64,000 bases of DNA from Ureibacillus aquaedulcis (GCF_030418165.1 NZ_JAUHTQ010000001.1:496001-560000); one strand, 5' to 3'. Numbered from the stretch's first letter, positions 45,713 to 54,984 are shown. Notes: generated by a model from the sequence alone, not told the origin. Translations and numbers: made by a program.

Positions 45713-45785
45713 GGAATGGAGAGAACCTCCGGATTTAGTGCTAAGGCTACAGCAACTTAACAATAATAAAAGGCTTGGTGATAAA

Positions 45786-46340
45786 ATGCGAGTTGTAGCA
45801 GGTGAAAGAAAAGGAATGCCGCTAAAAGCAATTACAGGGACAACTACCAGACCGACAACGGATAAAGTAAAGGAATCTATTTTTAATATCATTGGTCCTT
45901 TCTTTTCTGGTGGGATCGCATTGGATTTATTTGCAGGAAGTGGGGGACTTGGCATCGAAACTTTAAGTAGAGGTGCCAGCAAGGCAATATTTGTTGAAAA
46001 AGATGGCCGGGCTTTTCAAACTTTGCAGGAAAATATAAAAAAGTGCCGTTATGAAGATGTATCAGAAACCTTCAGAACGGATGCCACACGTGCTGTAAAA
46101 GGGCTATTAAAAAGAGATATCCAGCTGGATTATTTGTTTTTGGACCCACCCTACCACAAAACAGAATATTATGAATTACTAAATTCCTTGGTGGAACAGG
46201 GGAAGCTCTCCAAGGATGCAATCATTGTATGCGAACATTCTGTCGAGGTAAGCTTGCCATCAAACTACGGCCATTATGCCTTAGTAAGGCAAGAAACATA
46301 TGGAAGTACCATTGTATCTGTTTATCGAAATGAGTCTTAG
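45786..46340 (+). CDS. rsmD: 16S rRNA (guanine966-N2)-methyltransferase RsmD (YlbH)
   Basis: 184 residues from the ATG at 45786. The open frame back to 45738 has no site. N-terminal MRVVAGERKGMPLKA and the Arg-rich TTTRPTTDKVKESIFN are family markers. The SAM fold has ALDLFAGSGGLGIE, and the catalytic motif is LFLDPPYHK. It methylates G966 (E. coli numbering) in the small-subunit rRNA. coaD follows after 33 bases, the same rsmD-coaD pair as in B. subtilis. Confidence 0.94.
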   Translation: MRVVAGERKGMPLKAITGTTTRPTTDKVKESIFNIIGPFFSGGIALDLFAGSGGLGIETLSRGASKAIFVEKDGRAFQTLQENIKKCRYEDVSETFRTDATRAVKGLLKRDIQLDYLFLDPPYHKTEYYELLNSLVEQGKLSKDAIIVCEHSVEVSLPSNYGHYALVRQETYGSTIVSVYRNES

Positions 46341-46859
<519 letters not shown>

Positions 46860-46882
46860 CTCAGGATTTTAAGTATAGATTT

Positions 46883-46918
46883 AACGACAGAATCGTAAAA
46901 CAAGATTCTGTCGTTTTT
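46883..46918 (+). terminator. Terminator after coaD
   Basis: AACGACAGAATC and GATTCTGTCGTT are perfectly complementary, followed by TTT. Confidence 0.9.
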
Positions 46919-46952
46919 AGTTCCACACTTTTTGGGGGATGGGTTATGAAAT

Positions 46953-47864
46953 TTATAGGAAGAGCAGAAAAAATAGAGTGGGAATCAGAATGACGAATAA
47001 AATTCTCATCAATATATATGGTTTTAAAGACAAATGTTCACTTTTTGCAATAACTCCAACTTGCATATGGATACTCAAGCCTTGGCTTGTTAAAAAGGTA
47101 GCCATAAGGACTAGGAGAAGTGTAGGCTGATCGGCGAATAGTTCTTGCGCGATTCGCAAACCGTTTGTCATTTCCAGCATTGCTGCAATCAGCAGCATGA
47201 CATTATTATGTATGTCAGGAACTAAGCTTTTAACAGAATGCATGATAACCGTATAAATTGTCGTAAAAAAGATAATAGTAGCGCCAACAATCAAAACTGT
47301 CGGTATACTATCCTTCACACTGCTGGTAAAAGGGTTTAATTGTTTTGTTGCAGATTCAGTGACTGCACTGGATATACCCTTGTCCGACCTACGAAAATAA
47401 AAAAATATCCCACTTAACATCAGTAGTGAAACACTATGGTATAAAATTAAAAACTGCCAGCTGAAAGTTGTATCATTCAATAAATCATTGCCTACAAAAC
47501 CCAATACGAATAAAGGGCTTGGACTATGACAAATACTTAAGAGAATATTGGCTTCTCGAAGGGATATTTGTTTGCTTTTCTTGAGATAAGCAATCGTTGC
47601 GGCTCCAGTCGGAAAACCTCCAAGTGCACTAATGCCATAGGTCTTAAAATAGAGTTTAAATCTGGATGAAGAATTATTTGTATTTGGCGTTAATCTAATA
47701 AACCATTGAGTTAAGATTAAATAGGGCAATAAATAGGGAAATAGAGCCTCCATAAATAATTCGACACCTAAATCGGTACCTTCATGTGCGATTCCTGGGA
47801 AAAATAATAATAAACAGATTAATGTGATACAGATAAATAAATAGAGTACAGGAATAAGCATCAT
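46953..47864 (-). CDS. ylbJ: YlbJ-like sporulation membrane protein (nucleoside-recognition/Gate domain)
   Basis: 303 residues with eight or nine membrane helices. Gate-type segments are FPYLLPYLILTQWF, SALGGFPTGAATIAYL and HSPSPLFVLGFVGND. B. subtilis YlbJ is about 100 residues longer, so this is a short form. The reading frame is intact, so it need not be broken. YlbJ is a sigma-E-controlled protein needed for normal spore formation in B. subtilis. Upstream on the minus strand CATATATT (47915-47908) resembles a sigma-E -10 box, but the -35 is poor. It is convergent with coaD and divergent from ylbL. Confidence 0.82.
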   Translation of the reverse strand: MMLIPVLYLFICITLICLLLFFPGIAHEGTDLGVELFMEALFPYLLPYLILTQWFIRLTPNTNNSSSRFKLYFKTYGISALGGFPTGAATIAYLKKSKQISLREANILLSICHSPSPLFVLGFVGNDLLNDTTFSWQFLILYHSVSLLMLSGIFFYFRRSDKGISSAVTESATKQLNPFTSSVKDSIPTVLIVGATIIFFTTIYTVIMHSVKSLVPDIHNNVMLLIAAMLEMTNGLRIAQELFADQPTLLLVLMATFLTSQGLSIHMQVGVIAKSEHLSLKPYILMRILFVILIPTLFFLLFL

Positions 47865-47967
47865 CTCTTTTCAAATTTTTGTTTTCCATTTCCGCAAATG
47901 CTAAACTAATATATGCGACATGCTAAAAATTTAGTCTTAAAAGGTTATTTTAGGAGGTGCTATACAG

Positions 47968-49011
47968 ATGAAAAAATCGTTCCTATATATGATTATCCTG
48001 TTTATAACCGTATTTTTCTTAAGTTTTTATCAACTTGATTACTATATAATGAAGCCTGGCAGCGCATACGATGTCAGTGAATTTGTTACGGTAGAAGACG
48101 GGCAGAAGGACCAAGAAGGAACCATGAGCCTAATGACGGTAGCTATGGCTCAAGCAACACCTCTTACATACGCTGTTTCGTATTTTAAGGAGTTTGAGGA
48201 AGTATTTAAAGAAGAAGAAGTAAGACAAGAGGAAGAAGACGAAGAAGAATACAGTGTACGTCAACTAAAGCTGATGGCGGATTCTCAGTTCAACGCTTTA
48301 TATGTTGCCTTCCAGAAAGCAAACCTGCCTTATACAATTGAATATCATGGGGTGACAGTGCTAAATGTGCTTGCAGAAGGTGCAGCTGATGGAGAGCTTG
48401 AACCAGGTGATGAAATAGTTGAAGTTGATGGTACCTTAATTGAAAAAGCAGAGGAGCTTACAGAAATTTTAGGCGCCAAGAAAGAGAATGACACAGTTAA
48501 ATTAGTGATTGATCGTAATGACGAGCTTCTGGATCGAACAATCAAATTGAAACCGATACCTGGCAGTGAAAAAGTAGGGATTGGTATAACATACTCCGAA
48601 AGCAAATTTATCAAGACGGAGCCAAACGTAAAAGTCGATGCCGAAAAAATTGGTGGCCCTTCAGCAGGATTGATGTTCACATTGGAAATTTTGGACCAAT
48701 TACTGGATGAAGATTTAACTAAAGGATACAGCATCGCAGGTACAGGTGAAATGAATGAAGATGGAACGGTTGGCCGAATTGGCGGTATTGAAAAGAAAGT
48801 GGTTGCAGCTGACAAGGATGGGGTAGAAATCTTCTTCGCGCCAGATGATGAAATCACGGAAGCTATGCTTCAAATCAACCCGCATCTTAAATCAAATTAT
48901 GAAGCGGCAGTCGAAACTGCTAAAAAAATAAACACCGATATGGAGATCGTACCCGTAAAAACAATAGATGACGCACTTAATTATATAGAAAAGCTGGAAA
49001 CCAAAAAGTGA
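47968..49011 (+). CDS. ylbL: YlbL-like PDZ/Lon-type serine protease, membrane-anchored
   Basis: 347 residues. A single N-terminal helix (about 4-20) anchors it outside the membrane. An acidic insert (EEEVRQEEEDEEEY) is unusual but in frame. The PDZ domain spans about 120-205 (GVTVLNVLAEGAADGELEPG). The C-terminal S16-like domain has the catalytic Ser in IGGPSAGLMF and the catalytic Lys in GIEKKVVAADKDG. B. subtilis YlbL is a membrane protease reported to clear the DNA-damage checkpoint inhibitor YneA together with CtpA. The ribosome site is TAGGAGGTG. Confidence 0.92.
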   Translation: MKKSFLYMIILFITVFFLSFYQLDYYIMKPGSAYDVSEFVTVEDGQKDQEGTMSLMTVAMAQATPLTYAVSYFKEFEEVFKEEEVRQEEEDEEEYSVRQLKLMADSQFNALYVAFQKANLPYTIEYHGVTVLNVLAEGAADGELEPGDEIVEVDGTLIEKAEELTEILGAKKENDTVKLVIDRNDELLDRTIKLKPIPGSEKVGIGITYSESKFIKTEPNVKVDAEKIGGPSAGLMFTLEILDQLLDEDLTKGYSIAGTGEMNEDGTVGRIGGIEKKVVAADKDGVEIFFAPDDEITEAMLQINPHLKSNYEAAVETAKKINTDMEIVPVKTIDDALNYIEKLETKK

Positions 49012-49034
49012 TTAGGATGGTTGGGGCTGTTTTG

Positions 49035-49067
49035 GGAGGAGAAAAAGGAAGCGCCTTTTTCTCCTCT
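49035..49067 (+). terminator. Terminator after ylbL
   Basis: GAGGAGAAAAAGG pairs with CCTTTTTCTCCTC around AAGCG, followed by TTAATTTT. It lies between the convergent ylbL and tmcAL. Confidence 0.82.
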
Positions 49068-49110
49068 TAATTTTATTATGAGGTTTGTCGTATCGTGTCC
49101 GTCTCCATCG

Positions 49111-50319
49111 CTACAAGCGAATTGGAGGAGTTTGATAATCAACTGCTATTTTTTTCCCCGATGCCAGCTCCACTCCTAAGGCATACATATCGGTCGCGCG
49201 GATGTCCAATAATAGCATCGGATCATTCGTGGAGGCTACTCGACTTATTAAAGGTAACTGAAACTGTTTTTTATATTGCGATAAATATGCCTGACCATTC
49301 TTCGTCATGCCTAATAGTCGAATATATGAGGGTTTAGCGGAATAGTGTAATTGCTCTTTTGTTATACCGGTATAAATATGTGTTACCATGCGCTGCAGTC
49401 TTGTCCATGTATATCGTTTTGACTTAAGCTGAGTCATGAACTCGTTAAAGGAATTACTCTTTTTGGCCGCCTTGATAAGGGCAAATTCGATTCCCTCGCT
49501 TACGTCAGCAAAACGCGTCAACTGTTCGGCAGTATTTCGTAAAATGGCAAAACGCAAGTAGGGCCAAAATGTTTCCCATTGGACAAAGGAGCTGTACTGC
49601 TGTTGCCAGTCCGCTAATAGCATAAATGATTCCTCGGGAACAAATTGTTTAATCTTTTCAAGGGATTGCTGCTCAAAAATTGCCTTTCTAATCCCCGTTG
49701 CACTTGCGATGGTAGACTCGGTATTAATATCCTCATGAAAACCGGCCTGAATGCGAGGAATTGTCATAGGTTCTATCCTAAGATTTAAACGTTTAGCAGC
49801 TTCTATATAGTGATATCCCAGAATGTTATTCGGCTTTGATAAATCGATTGTTTGGCTTTGTTCCGTTTCGCGAAGTTCCTCGTATGCCTTATATAAACTT
49901 TGGGGATAACTAATCCCAGTTGCAACATACTGTTTAATGAGTGCGTTATATTGTTCTTCGTGCACCTTTAACAACTTGTAGGTGTTTAAAAATGGGTGAA
50001 TGGTACCTTCTTCACTGCCAAACGCAAAATTTGTACAGCCAATAGCCTCCAACAGTTGAATAGCACCTTCGGAAAAAAGGGTAGCATGTCCGGTACTGAA
50101 CACATAGGGAAGTTCAATCACAAGATCTGCCCCGTTTTGCAGGGCCATTTTGGTACGGTGCCATTTATCAATGACTGCAGGTTCGCCACGCTGTAAAAAG
50201 TGACCACTCATAACAGCGATCACCACATCAGCATTTGACTTTTCTTTTGATTGGCTTATATGATAAAAATGTCCATTATGGAATGGATTATACTCAACAA
50301 CTACACCAACAGCGTTCAT
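49111..50319 (-). CDS. tmcAL: tRNA(Met) cytidine acetate ligase TmcAL (YlbM)
   Basis: 402 residues. The N-terminal nucleotidyltransferase fold shows VVEYNPFHNGHFYHI (HxGH motif), VMSGHFLQRGEPA and VIELPYVFSTGHA. Then comes ATGIRKAIFEQ, and the helical tRNA-binding C-terminal half includes LRFAILRNT. The enzyme uses acetate and ATP to acetylate C34 of elongator tRNA-Met. The gene is divergent from yceD-rpmF, and convergent with ylbL, as in B. subtilis. The start follows AGGAGTG. Confidence 0.93.
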   Translation of the reverse strand: MNAVGVVVEYNPFHNGHFYHISQSKEKSNADVVIAVMSGHFLQRGEPAVIDKWHRTKMALQNGADLVIELPYVFSTGHATLFSEGAIQLLEAIGCTNFAFGSEEGTIHPFLNTYKLLKVHEEQYNALIKQYVATGISYPQSLYKAYEELRETEQSQTIDLSKPNNILGYHYIEAAKRLNLRIEPMTIPRIQAGFHEDINTESTIASATGIRKAIFEQQSLEKIKQFVPEESFMLLADWQQQYSSFVQWETFWPYLRFAILRNTAEQLTRFADVSEGIEFALIKAAKKSNSFNEFMTQLKSKRYTWTRLQRMVTHIYTGITKEQLHYSAKPSYIRLLGMTKNGQAYLSQYKKQFQLPLISRVASTNDPMLLLDIRATDMYALGVELASGKKIAVDYQTPPIRL

Positions 50320-50484
50320 TTATGTTACACTCCTAAGTGGGAAGCCTTTCTTTTCAAAAAGTTCCCGGAAAGTTTGTAAAGAAGAAAAATCAACTTGGCG
50401 AAGTTTAAGAATCTCCTTAATCTATCGTTTTTCATTATTTATCTAAATTATATTACTCAATTCTTATAGTGACAAGAAAATATC

Positions 50485-50513
50485 TTGACATCTAAAAATA
50501 CACATTATATAAT
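50485..50513 (+). promoter_or_regulatory. Consensus sigma-A promoter of yceD-rpmF
   Basis: A perfect TTGACA (50485-50490), a 17-base spacer and a perfect TATAAT (50508-50513). The yceD ATG lies 29 bases downstream. Confidence 0.9.
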
Positions 50514-50542
50514 CAACATTGTTGTCTCGAGGTGATTAGTGA

Positions 50543-51076
50543 ATGAAATGGTCAATTCATCAATTATCGAAGTATCGCCAAAATGGGATGCCGATTGATG
50601 CAGAAGTACAATTGGATGATGTAATGAAGCGAAACAAAGAAATTCGTCATATTTCACCCGTTCATGTAAAAGGACACTGTACTTTCGGTGCATCGCAAAT
50701 GACATGTCAATTTACGATGACAGCGACATTAACACTTCCATGTTCTAGAACGTGGGAAGATGTTGAATATCCGATTAATGTCGATGCAGTTGAAATTTTC
50801 AGCTGGATAGATCCTGAACATCGTGGTAATGACGATGAAGATATACATTATATTGATGGTGAAGTTATCGACTTAAAACCAGTTCTTGAAGAACTTGTAC
50901 TTCTTGAAGTGCCTTTGCAAGTATTTAAAGAGGACACGGAAGGGAAAGTACAGGGAGGCAAAAACTGGAGCTATTCAACAGATGAAGATGAAGCTCGTCA
51001 AAACGAAAATGACGAACCAAAAGTGGATCCAAGACTGGCTGATTTAGCTAAGTATTTTGATCAAACAGATGAATAG
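50543..51076 (+). CDS. yceD: YceD/DUF177 family protein (YlbN)
   Basis: 177 residues. The family segment is HVKGHCTFGASQMTCQFTMT, with two Cys, followed by LPCSRTWEDVEYP. The acidic middle EHRGNDDEDIHYIDGEVIDL and LEELVLLEVPLQVFKED are followed by a polar tail with DPRLADLAKYFD at the end. DUF177 proteins are coupled to the L32 gene in most bacteria and are linked to 23S rRNA accumulation in plants and E. coli. It starts behind GAGGTGATTAG and shares a strong promoter with rpmF. Confidence 0.92.
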   Translation: MKWSIHQLSKYRQNGMPIDAEVQLDDVMKRNKEIRHISPVHVKGHCTFGASQMTCQFTMTATLTLPCSRTWEDVEYPINVDAVEIFSWIDPEHRGNDDEDIHYIDGEVIDLKPVLEELVLLEVPLQVFKEDTEGKVQGGKNWSYSTDEDEARQNENDEPKVDPRLADLAKYFDQTDE

Positions 51077-51100
51077 ATAATCTGTAAGGAGGTGCCAATA

Positions 51101-51274
51101 ATGGCTGTACCATTTAGAAGAACTTCTAAAACTGCAAAAAGAAAGCGTCGTACGCATTTCAAATTATCTGTACCTGGTATGGTAGCATGCCCAAACTGTG
51201 GTGAAGCAACTTTATCTCACCACGTATGTAAAGCTTGTGGTCACTACAAAGGTAAAGAAGTAGTTAGTAAATAA
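51101..51274 (+). CDS. rpmF: Ribosomal protein L32, zinc-ribbon form
   Basis: 57 residues from the ATG at 51101, after TAAGGAGGTGC. The ATG at 51092 lies inside that region. The basic start [19 protein letters not shown] is typical. Two CxxC pairs (CPNC and CKAC) mark the zinc-binding (C+) paralog, as opposed to the zinc-free RpmF induced on zinc starvation in some Bacilli. It is co-transcribed with yceD and ends at a strong terminator. Confidence 0.96.
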   Translation: MAVPFRRTSKTAKRKRRTHFKLSVPGMVACPNCGEATLSHHVCKACGHYKGKEVVSK

Positions 51275-51293
51275 TTCAGTATTTACTAATAAT

Positions 51294-51335
51294 AAGGCTA
51301 TTAGAGAGGCCATGGCTCTCTAGTAGCCTTTTTTA
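51294..51335 (+). terminator. Terminator after rpmF
   Basis: AAGGCTATTAGAGAG pairs with CTCTCTAGTAGCCTT around GCCATGG, with one or two mismatches, followed by six T. Confidence 0.9.
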
Positions 51336-51410
51336 TTTGTGCGAGAAATTATAGAAGTTCGCTTTCGCGGATAATTTTTATAGAGAAGAAATTTATGCCT
51401 TACTCGAAAG

Positions 51411-51693
51411 CTTCAAACGGAAGTAAAGCCGGAGTTAAAGGACGATTCAAGAGGAGGAGCGTTTCGAACGTAGCAAAGCTGGGGTTATTGAGACGGTTCA
51501 GAAAGAAGAGAGAATTGAACAGTAGCATACCCGTTGTTAATACGACCATTCAGGAGGATGAGCGTTTCAAACAGTAGCAAAGCTTGGGGTATCGCGACGA
51601 TTCAGGAAGAATTGTAAAACCAACGGAGCAAAGCCGCCGTAATTACGACGCTACAAGAAAAGTTGCCAAACGGTAGCAAAGCCAGCCATAAAA
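51411..51693. repeat. Degenerate tandem repeat, about 51-bp period
   Basis: Five to six decayed units start near 51411, 51458, 51509, 51561, 51612 and 51662. The clearest pair shares AGCGTTTC(G/A)AAC and GTAGCAAAGCT and then GGTTCAG or GATTCAG plus GAAGAA, at 51458 and 51561, 103 bases apart. The period is a multiple of three, so an accidental reading frame from 51395 to 51577 stays open. It is Lys/Arg/Ser-rich, with no ribosome site and no conserved start, and is not called. The bases 51700-51850 hold nothing clear. Confidence 0.65.
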
Positions 51694-51855
51694 CAAGTTC
51701 CTAGAGAATTTTAGGAAAGTATATAGCATTCACCCTCTCCCAAAAAACCTCACCGACAACCCCAATCCTCCTAACCGTCCATACTAAGTAAGGATTTTGC
51801 ATCCTTATTTGTACTTTTACACGCAATTTTGGACACCGCAAAAATAGGTCAATCC

Positions 51856-51884
51856 TTGTAAAATGCTCATTCGTCCCGTACTAT
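51856..51884 (+). promoter_or_regulatory. Probable sigma-A promoter of the enoyl-CoA hydratase gene
   Basis: TTGTAA (51856-51861), 17-base spacer, TACTAT (51879-51884), 59 bases upstream of the ATG. Confidence 0.55.
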
Positions 51885-51943
51885 TTACTTGAAGGGGCCA
51901 GTTATTTCATAAGTATCCATATAGCTAAAGGGGATGTTTTGGT

Positions 51944-52705
51944 ATGGTTTACAAGATAGAAAACAATGAAGGGGTTATTACGTTCACCATTGACCGTGCA
52001 GAAAAAAGAAATGCCGTAAACGATGAAGTGATGGAAGGTTTTAAGGAAGTTATTACATATATCAAAGGAAATAAGGATGTACGTTTTCTGGTTATTACAG
52101 GCGCTGGGGATCAAGCTTTTTGTTCTGGAGGAGACCTATCGGAATTCCATCAGTTGAAAACTGAAGAACAAGCCTTTGGGATGTTAAGTAAGATGGGCAA
52201 CATTCTTTACGATTTAGCAACCTTGCATGTACCAACAATTGCATTAATAAATGGAGCAGCTGTTGGCGGGGGCTGTGAAATAGCAACAGCTTGTGATTTT
52301 CGTCTTGTTGCAAGCCGTGTAAAATGTGGCTTTATACAGGGTACTTTATCTATCACAAGCGGTTGGGGCGGCGGAACCTATTTGTTTGAAAGGGGTTTGC
52401 CACATGACCGGGCTTTAAAAATGCTCATAGATTCAAAAAAATATAATGCAAAGCTTCTTTATGAAATAGGATGGGCAACCAGTATTTTCGAAGGGCCAAA
52501 AGAACAAGCCCTGGAAGAATTTATTGGCGACATGAGGAAGATTCATCCTGATGTTCATCAAGCATATAAAGGAATTGAACTTCGGAAATGGAAAGAAAGC
52601 AATATTTATGAGCGTGTGATGGAAGAAATTCGTCTGTGTGCAAAACTATGGGAAAGCGATGCTCATAACGAAGCCGTGAATCGATTCTTGAACAAGTCGA
52701 AATGA
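51944..52705 (+). CDS. Enoyl-CoA hydratase/isomerase family protein
   Basis: 253 residues, the crotonase fold. Markers are ITFTIDRAEKRNAVNDEVM at the start, ITGAGDQAFCSGGDLSEF with the first oxyanion-hole residue, and NGAAVGGGCEIATACDFRL with the second. The position of the first catalytic Glu of true hydratases is taken by QGTLSITSGWGGG, so no Glu is evident there, and the reaction may not be a plain hydration. The gene is alone, after a repeat array and before gerR. There is no counterpart at this spot in B. subtilis, so it may be an insertion. Confidence 0.85.
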   Translation: MVYKIENNEGVITFTIDRAEKRNAVNDEVMEGFKEVITYIKGNKDVRFLVITGAGDQAFCSGGDLSEFHQLKTEEQAFGMLSKMGNILYDLATLHVPTIALINGAAVGGGCEIATACDFRLVASRVKCGFIQGTLSITSGWGGGTYLFERGLPHDRALKMLIDSKKYNAKLLYEIGWATSIFEGPKEQALEEFIGDMRKIHPDVHQAYKGIELRKWKESNIYERVMEEIRLCAKLWESDAHNEAVNRFLNKSK

Positions 52706-52864
52706 GAAGGTACACATCCCTCCGAGTGAAGGGGTGTTAGCTGACTCTTATTGCTGAAAGAGTAGTAGAAAGAAATTTAATACAATTTATCCTTTTTCCG
52801 TGGTTTGTTATTCTATTTAATCTATTTACCTGCATATAGTAGTAAAAAATGCGAGGTGATAGAA

Positions 52865-53248
52865 ATGGATGGAAAAAGACGTAAAGATCAATGGACGGCC
52901 GATGACGATGAAAAATTAGCCGAAATCGTTATACAAGCTGTGCAAAATGGTAAAACCCAACTTGAAGCTTTTGCAGAAGCTGCAAGTTTATTAAATCGTA
53001 CAAAACAAGCATGCGGCTTTCGGTGGAATAAAACGCTCAGACAGCAATATGGCCAAATGCTGAATAGTGTACGAAAACGTCCAAAGCAATTAATGCGCAG
53101 CCATTTAAAACTAGCACTCAATAGTTTCGATGAACTTACCGAAGCATATAACGAACTAGAAACAAGATATCGGGAATTGCAATCCGAACATGAAAAAATA
53201 CTGAAGTGGCTACAGCAAGGTTCTAGCTTTATTGAACAACATAAATAA
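52865..53248 (+). CDS. gerR: RsfA-family transcription factor GerR/YlbO
   Basis: 127 residues from the ATG at 52865 after GAGGTGAT. An open extension to 52805 is rejected. The N-terminal Myb/SANT-like DNA-binding domain shows RKDQWTADDDEKLAEIV, TQLEAFAEAASLLNRTKQ and CGFRWNKTLRQQYG. The C-terminal part is a coiled coil (ELTEAYNELETRYRELQSE). In B. subtilis ylbO (gerR) follows rpmF and encodes a sigma-E-dependent regulator of mother-cell genes. An 8-mer CATATAGT upstream (52833-52840) resembles a sigma-E -10 box, but the -35 is not clear. Confidence 0.88.
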   Translation: MDGKRRKDQWTADDDEKLAEIVIQAVQNGKTQLEAFAEAASLLNRTKQACGFRWNKTLRQQYGQMLNSVRKRPKQLMRSHLKLALNSFDELTEAYNELETRYRELQSEHEKILKWLQQGSSFIEQHK

Positions 53249-53592
53249 ACGTTAACCGAGTTATGTATGTTCGAATTTCTTTCAAGCACAATTTTGAATT
53301 TCAGGGCTTTTACTTAAGAATGGCATCAATGTATTTAGGGTCGCCTAAATGAGAAAAGAAGATAATGGAAAAAAGCATTACTTTAAACAGATGGGCGGCA
53401 CAAAAATGCATGATTATTTTGATGTATTCGTGATGCATTGTGTTATTATTTTATCCGACTGTTTTAATATTTTTTGATCTTATTCTTTAAATGGTGTGGT
53501 CGGATTTTAAAATATGCCTAAACAGGGAACAATTTTCATCAAACATATCGTAAATACTTGGTATATCCATTATAATTAAAAATTAATATGAC
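53249..53592. other. Gene-free spacer downstream of gerR
   Basis: About 340 AT-rich bases without a reading frame worth calling. Short inverted copies of AATGCAT flank 53407-53440. No convincing promoter was seen. The only clear structure is the hairpin at 53593. Confidence 0.5.
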
Positions 53593-53623
53593 AAGGTCTG
53601 CCATTTGGTAGACCTTTAATTTT
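53593..53623 (+). terminator. Terminator-like hairpin far from any upstream gene
   Basis: AAGGTCTGCC (53593-53602) pairs with GGTAGACCTT (53607-53616) with one G-T pair and a 4-base loop, then TAATTTT. The nearest upstream stop codon is 345 bases away and panE starts 70 bases downstream. It could end a long gerR transcript, a small RNA, or attenuate panE. Confidence 0.65.
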
Positions 53624-53692
53624 CGTTATGCATTTTTGGAAGTTGGACATACGGAAAAATCAATAGATTAAAGTACAGGGGAGGGTGAATTG

Positions 53693-54595
53693 ATGGAAAT
53701 TGTGGTACTGGGCGCTGGTTCTGTAGGAATGCTCATAGCTAGCTTTTTATCGGAATTTAATGATAGAGTTACTCTAGTCACTCGCAGAGAAGAACAGGCA
53801 AGAATCCTTAACCAAAAAGGGCTTTTACGGAAAAACTTGGATGGCACAACCACTAGCTTTAAAATCAATAGCAGCACCGACTTCCCGAGTATTCCTTCGA
53901 ATACTCTGATCATCATAGCAGTCAAATATATACAACTTACACAAGTTTATGAGACATTACATAATTTAGATCCTTCAATCCCGCTCCTTTTCCTGCAAAA
54001 CGGTCTAGCACACCTAGAGGAAGCTATTACCTTACCACAACAAAAAATAGCTTTTGGTTCATGCCAATTCGGGGCCGAACGTGAAAATGATCGAACGGTC
54101 CATCATCGTGGGCAGGGTGTTCTAAAAATTGCTGTTGAAAAAGGGGAAGTCCAACCATTTGCTCTCTTTTTGGAGAGTCCTAACCCGTTATTCAAGGTAG
54201 AATTTGTAGAGAGTCCAGAAAGCATGCTATTTGAGAAGGCATTATTAAATTGTTTTATTAATCCATTAACTTCTATTTTAGAGGTGACGAACGGGGTGTT
54301 GGTTGAAAATCCAGGCACTTATCGGCTTCTTAAGAACTTATATAAAGAGTTAATGGTGGCATTCCCAAAAGAAATGGCCCGAATTTCCTTTGATGATATT
54401 GAGAATCTCTGCCGGAGAACAGCTGCAAATACCTCTTCGATGTTAGGGGATATATTGAACTTCAGACCAACGGAAATCGAAACAATTGTTGGGGCTGTTT
54501 TAAAAAAAGCAGCGAAAAACGGTGGGAGATTACCAATGTTGGAAACGTTGTATTTACTAGTACTAGCAAAGGAAGGAAGCGGTGAGAAAATGTGA
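53693..54595 (+). CDS. panE: 2-dehydropantoate 2-reductase (ketopantoate reductase) family
   Basis: 300 residues from the ATG at 53693 after GGGAGGGTGA. The NADPH fold starts with IVVLGAGSVGMLIASFL. The catalytic Lys lies in FEKALLNCFINPLTSILEV, and the conserved Ser/Glu region in NTSSMLGDILNFRPTEIETI. It reduces ketopantoate to pantoate in CoA synthesis, matching coaD nearby. B. subtilis ylbQ (panE) lies in the same region. Some members of the fold act on other 2-keto acids. Confidence 0.87.
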   Translation: MEIVVLGAGSVGMLIASFLSEFNDRVTLVTRREEQARILNQKGLLRKNLDGTTTSFKINSSTDFPSIPSNTLIIIAVKYIQLTQVYETLHNLDPSIPLLFLQNGLAHLEEAITLPQQKIAFGSCQFGAERENDRTVHHRGQGVLKIAVEKGEVQPFALFLESPNPLFKVEFVESPESMLFEKALLNCFINPLTSILEVTNGVLVENPGTYRLLKNLYKELMVAFPKEMARISFDDIENLCRRTAANTSSMLGDILNFRPTEIETIVGAVLKKAAKNGGRLPMLETLYLLVLAKEGSGEKM

Positions 54596-54984
54596 AAATC
54601 CTGATTCAATATACAATGAGCATCATTATCTTTTTTCCTATTATTTTATTTCTTATCACCTATTTTATAGCTCGAAAACAGAAAAAAAGTAAGGCGAAAT
54701 CATTCGGGCTTGCAAGTGATGCAACGACAATTGTAATGTTTTTCTCGGTACCTCTTTCAATATCAAGTTTATGGGAAAAAAATTATAATGTACTTGTTTT
54801 TGTGATTGCAATTGTTATAGCAATTATTTTTACATACATAGATTGGCGTACAAAAAAAGAGATTGAGGTTCTGCGTTTATTTAAGAAGGTATGGAGACTA
54901 TACTTTATATTATTAACAACCGCGTTTCTTGTTATATGGATTGTTGGTTTGATTCAAAGTATAATTGAGTATGCATTTAGCTGA
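54592..54984 (+). CDS. DUF3397 family membrane protein
   Basis: 130 residues from a GTG at 54592 that overlaps the panE stop (ATGTGA), so translation is coupled. Four predicted membrane helices, the basic ARKQKKSKAKSFGLASDATT loop after the first, and SVPLSISSLWEKN are visible. The family is found between panE and bshC in related genomes as I recall. No function is known. The start of bshC is about 125 bases downstream. Confidence 0.78.
   Translation: MKILIQYTMSIIIFFPIILFLITYFIARKQKKSKAKSFGLASDATTIVMFFSVPLSISSLWEKNYNVLVFVIAIVIAIIFTYIDWRTKKEIEVLRLFKKVWRLYFILLTTAFLVIWIVGLIQSIIEYAFS

Noticed and set aside
46953-47864. ylbJ as a pseudogene because it is about 100 residues shorter than in B. subtilis
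   Set aside because: The reading frame is intact, the Gate motifs are present and no frameshifted remainder is visible; a short form is the simpler reading.
51395-51577. Open reading frame of 60 codons in the 51-bp repeat region
   Set aside because: No ribosome site, Lys/Arg/Ser-rich low-complexity content, and the frame exists because the repeat unit is a multiple of three.
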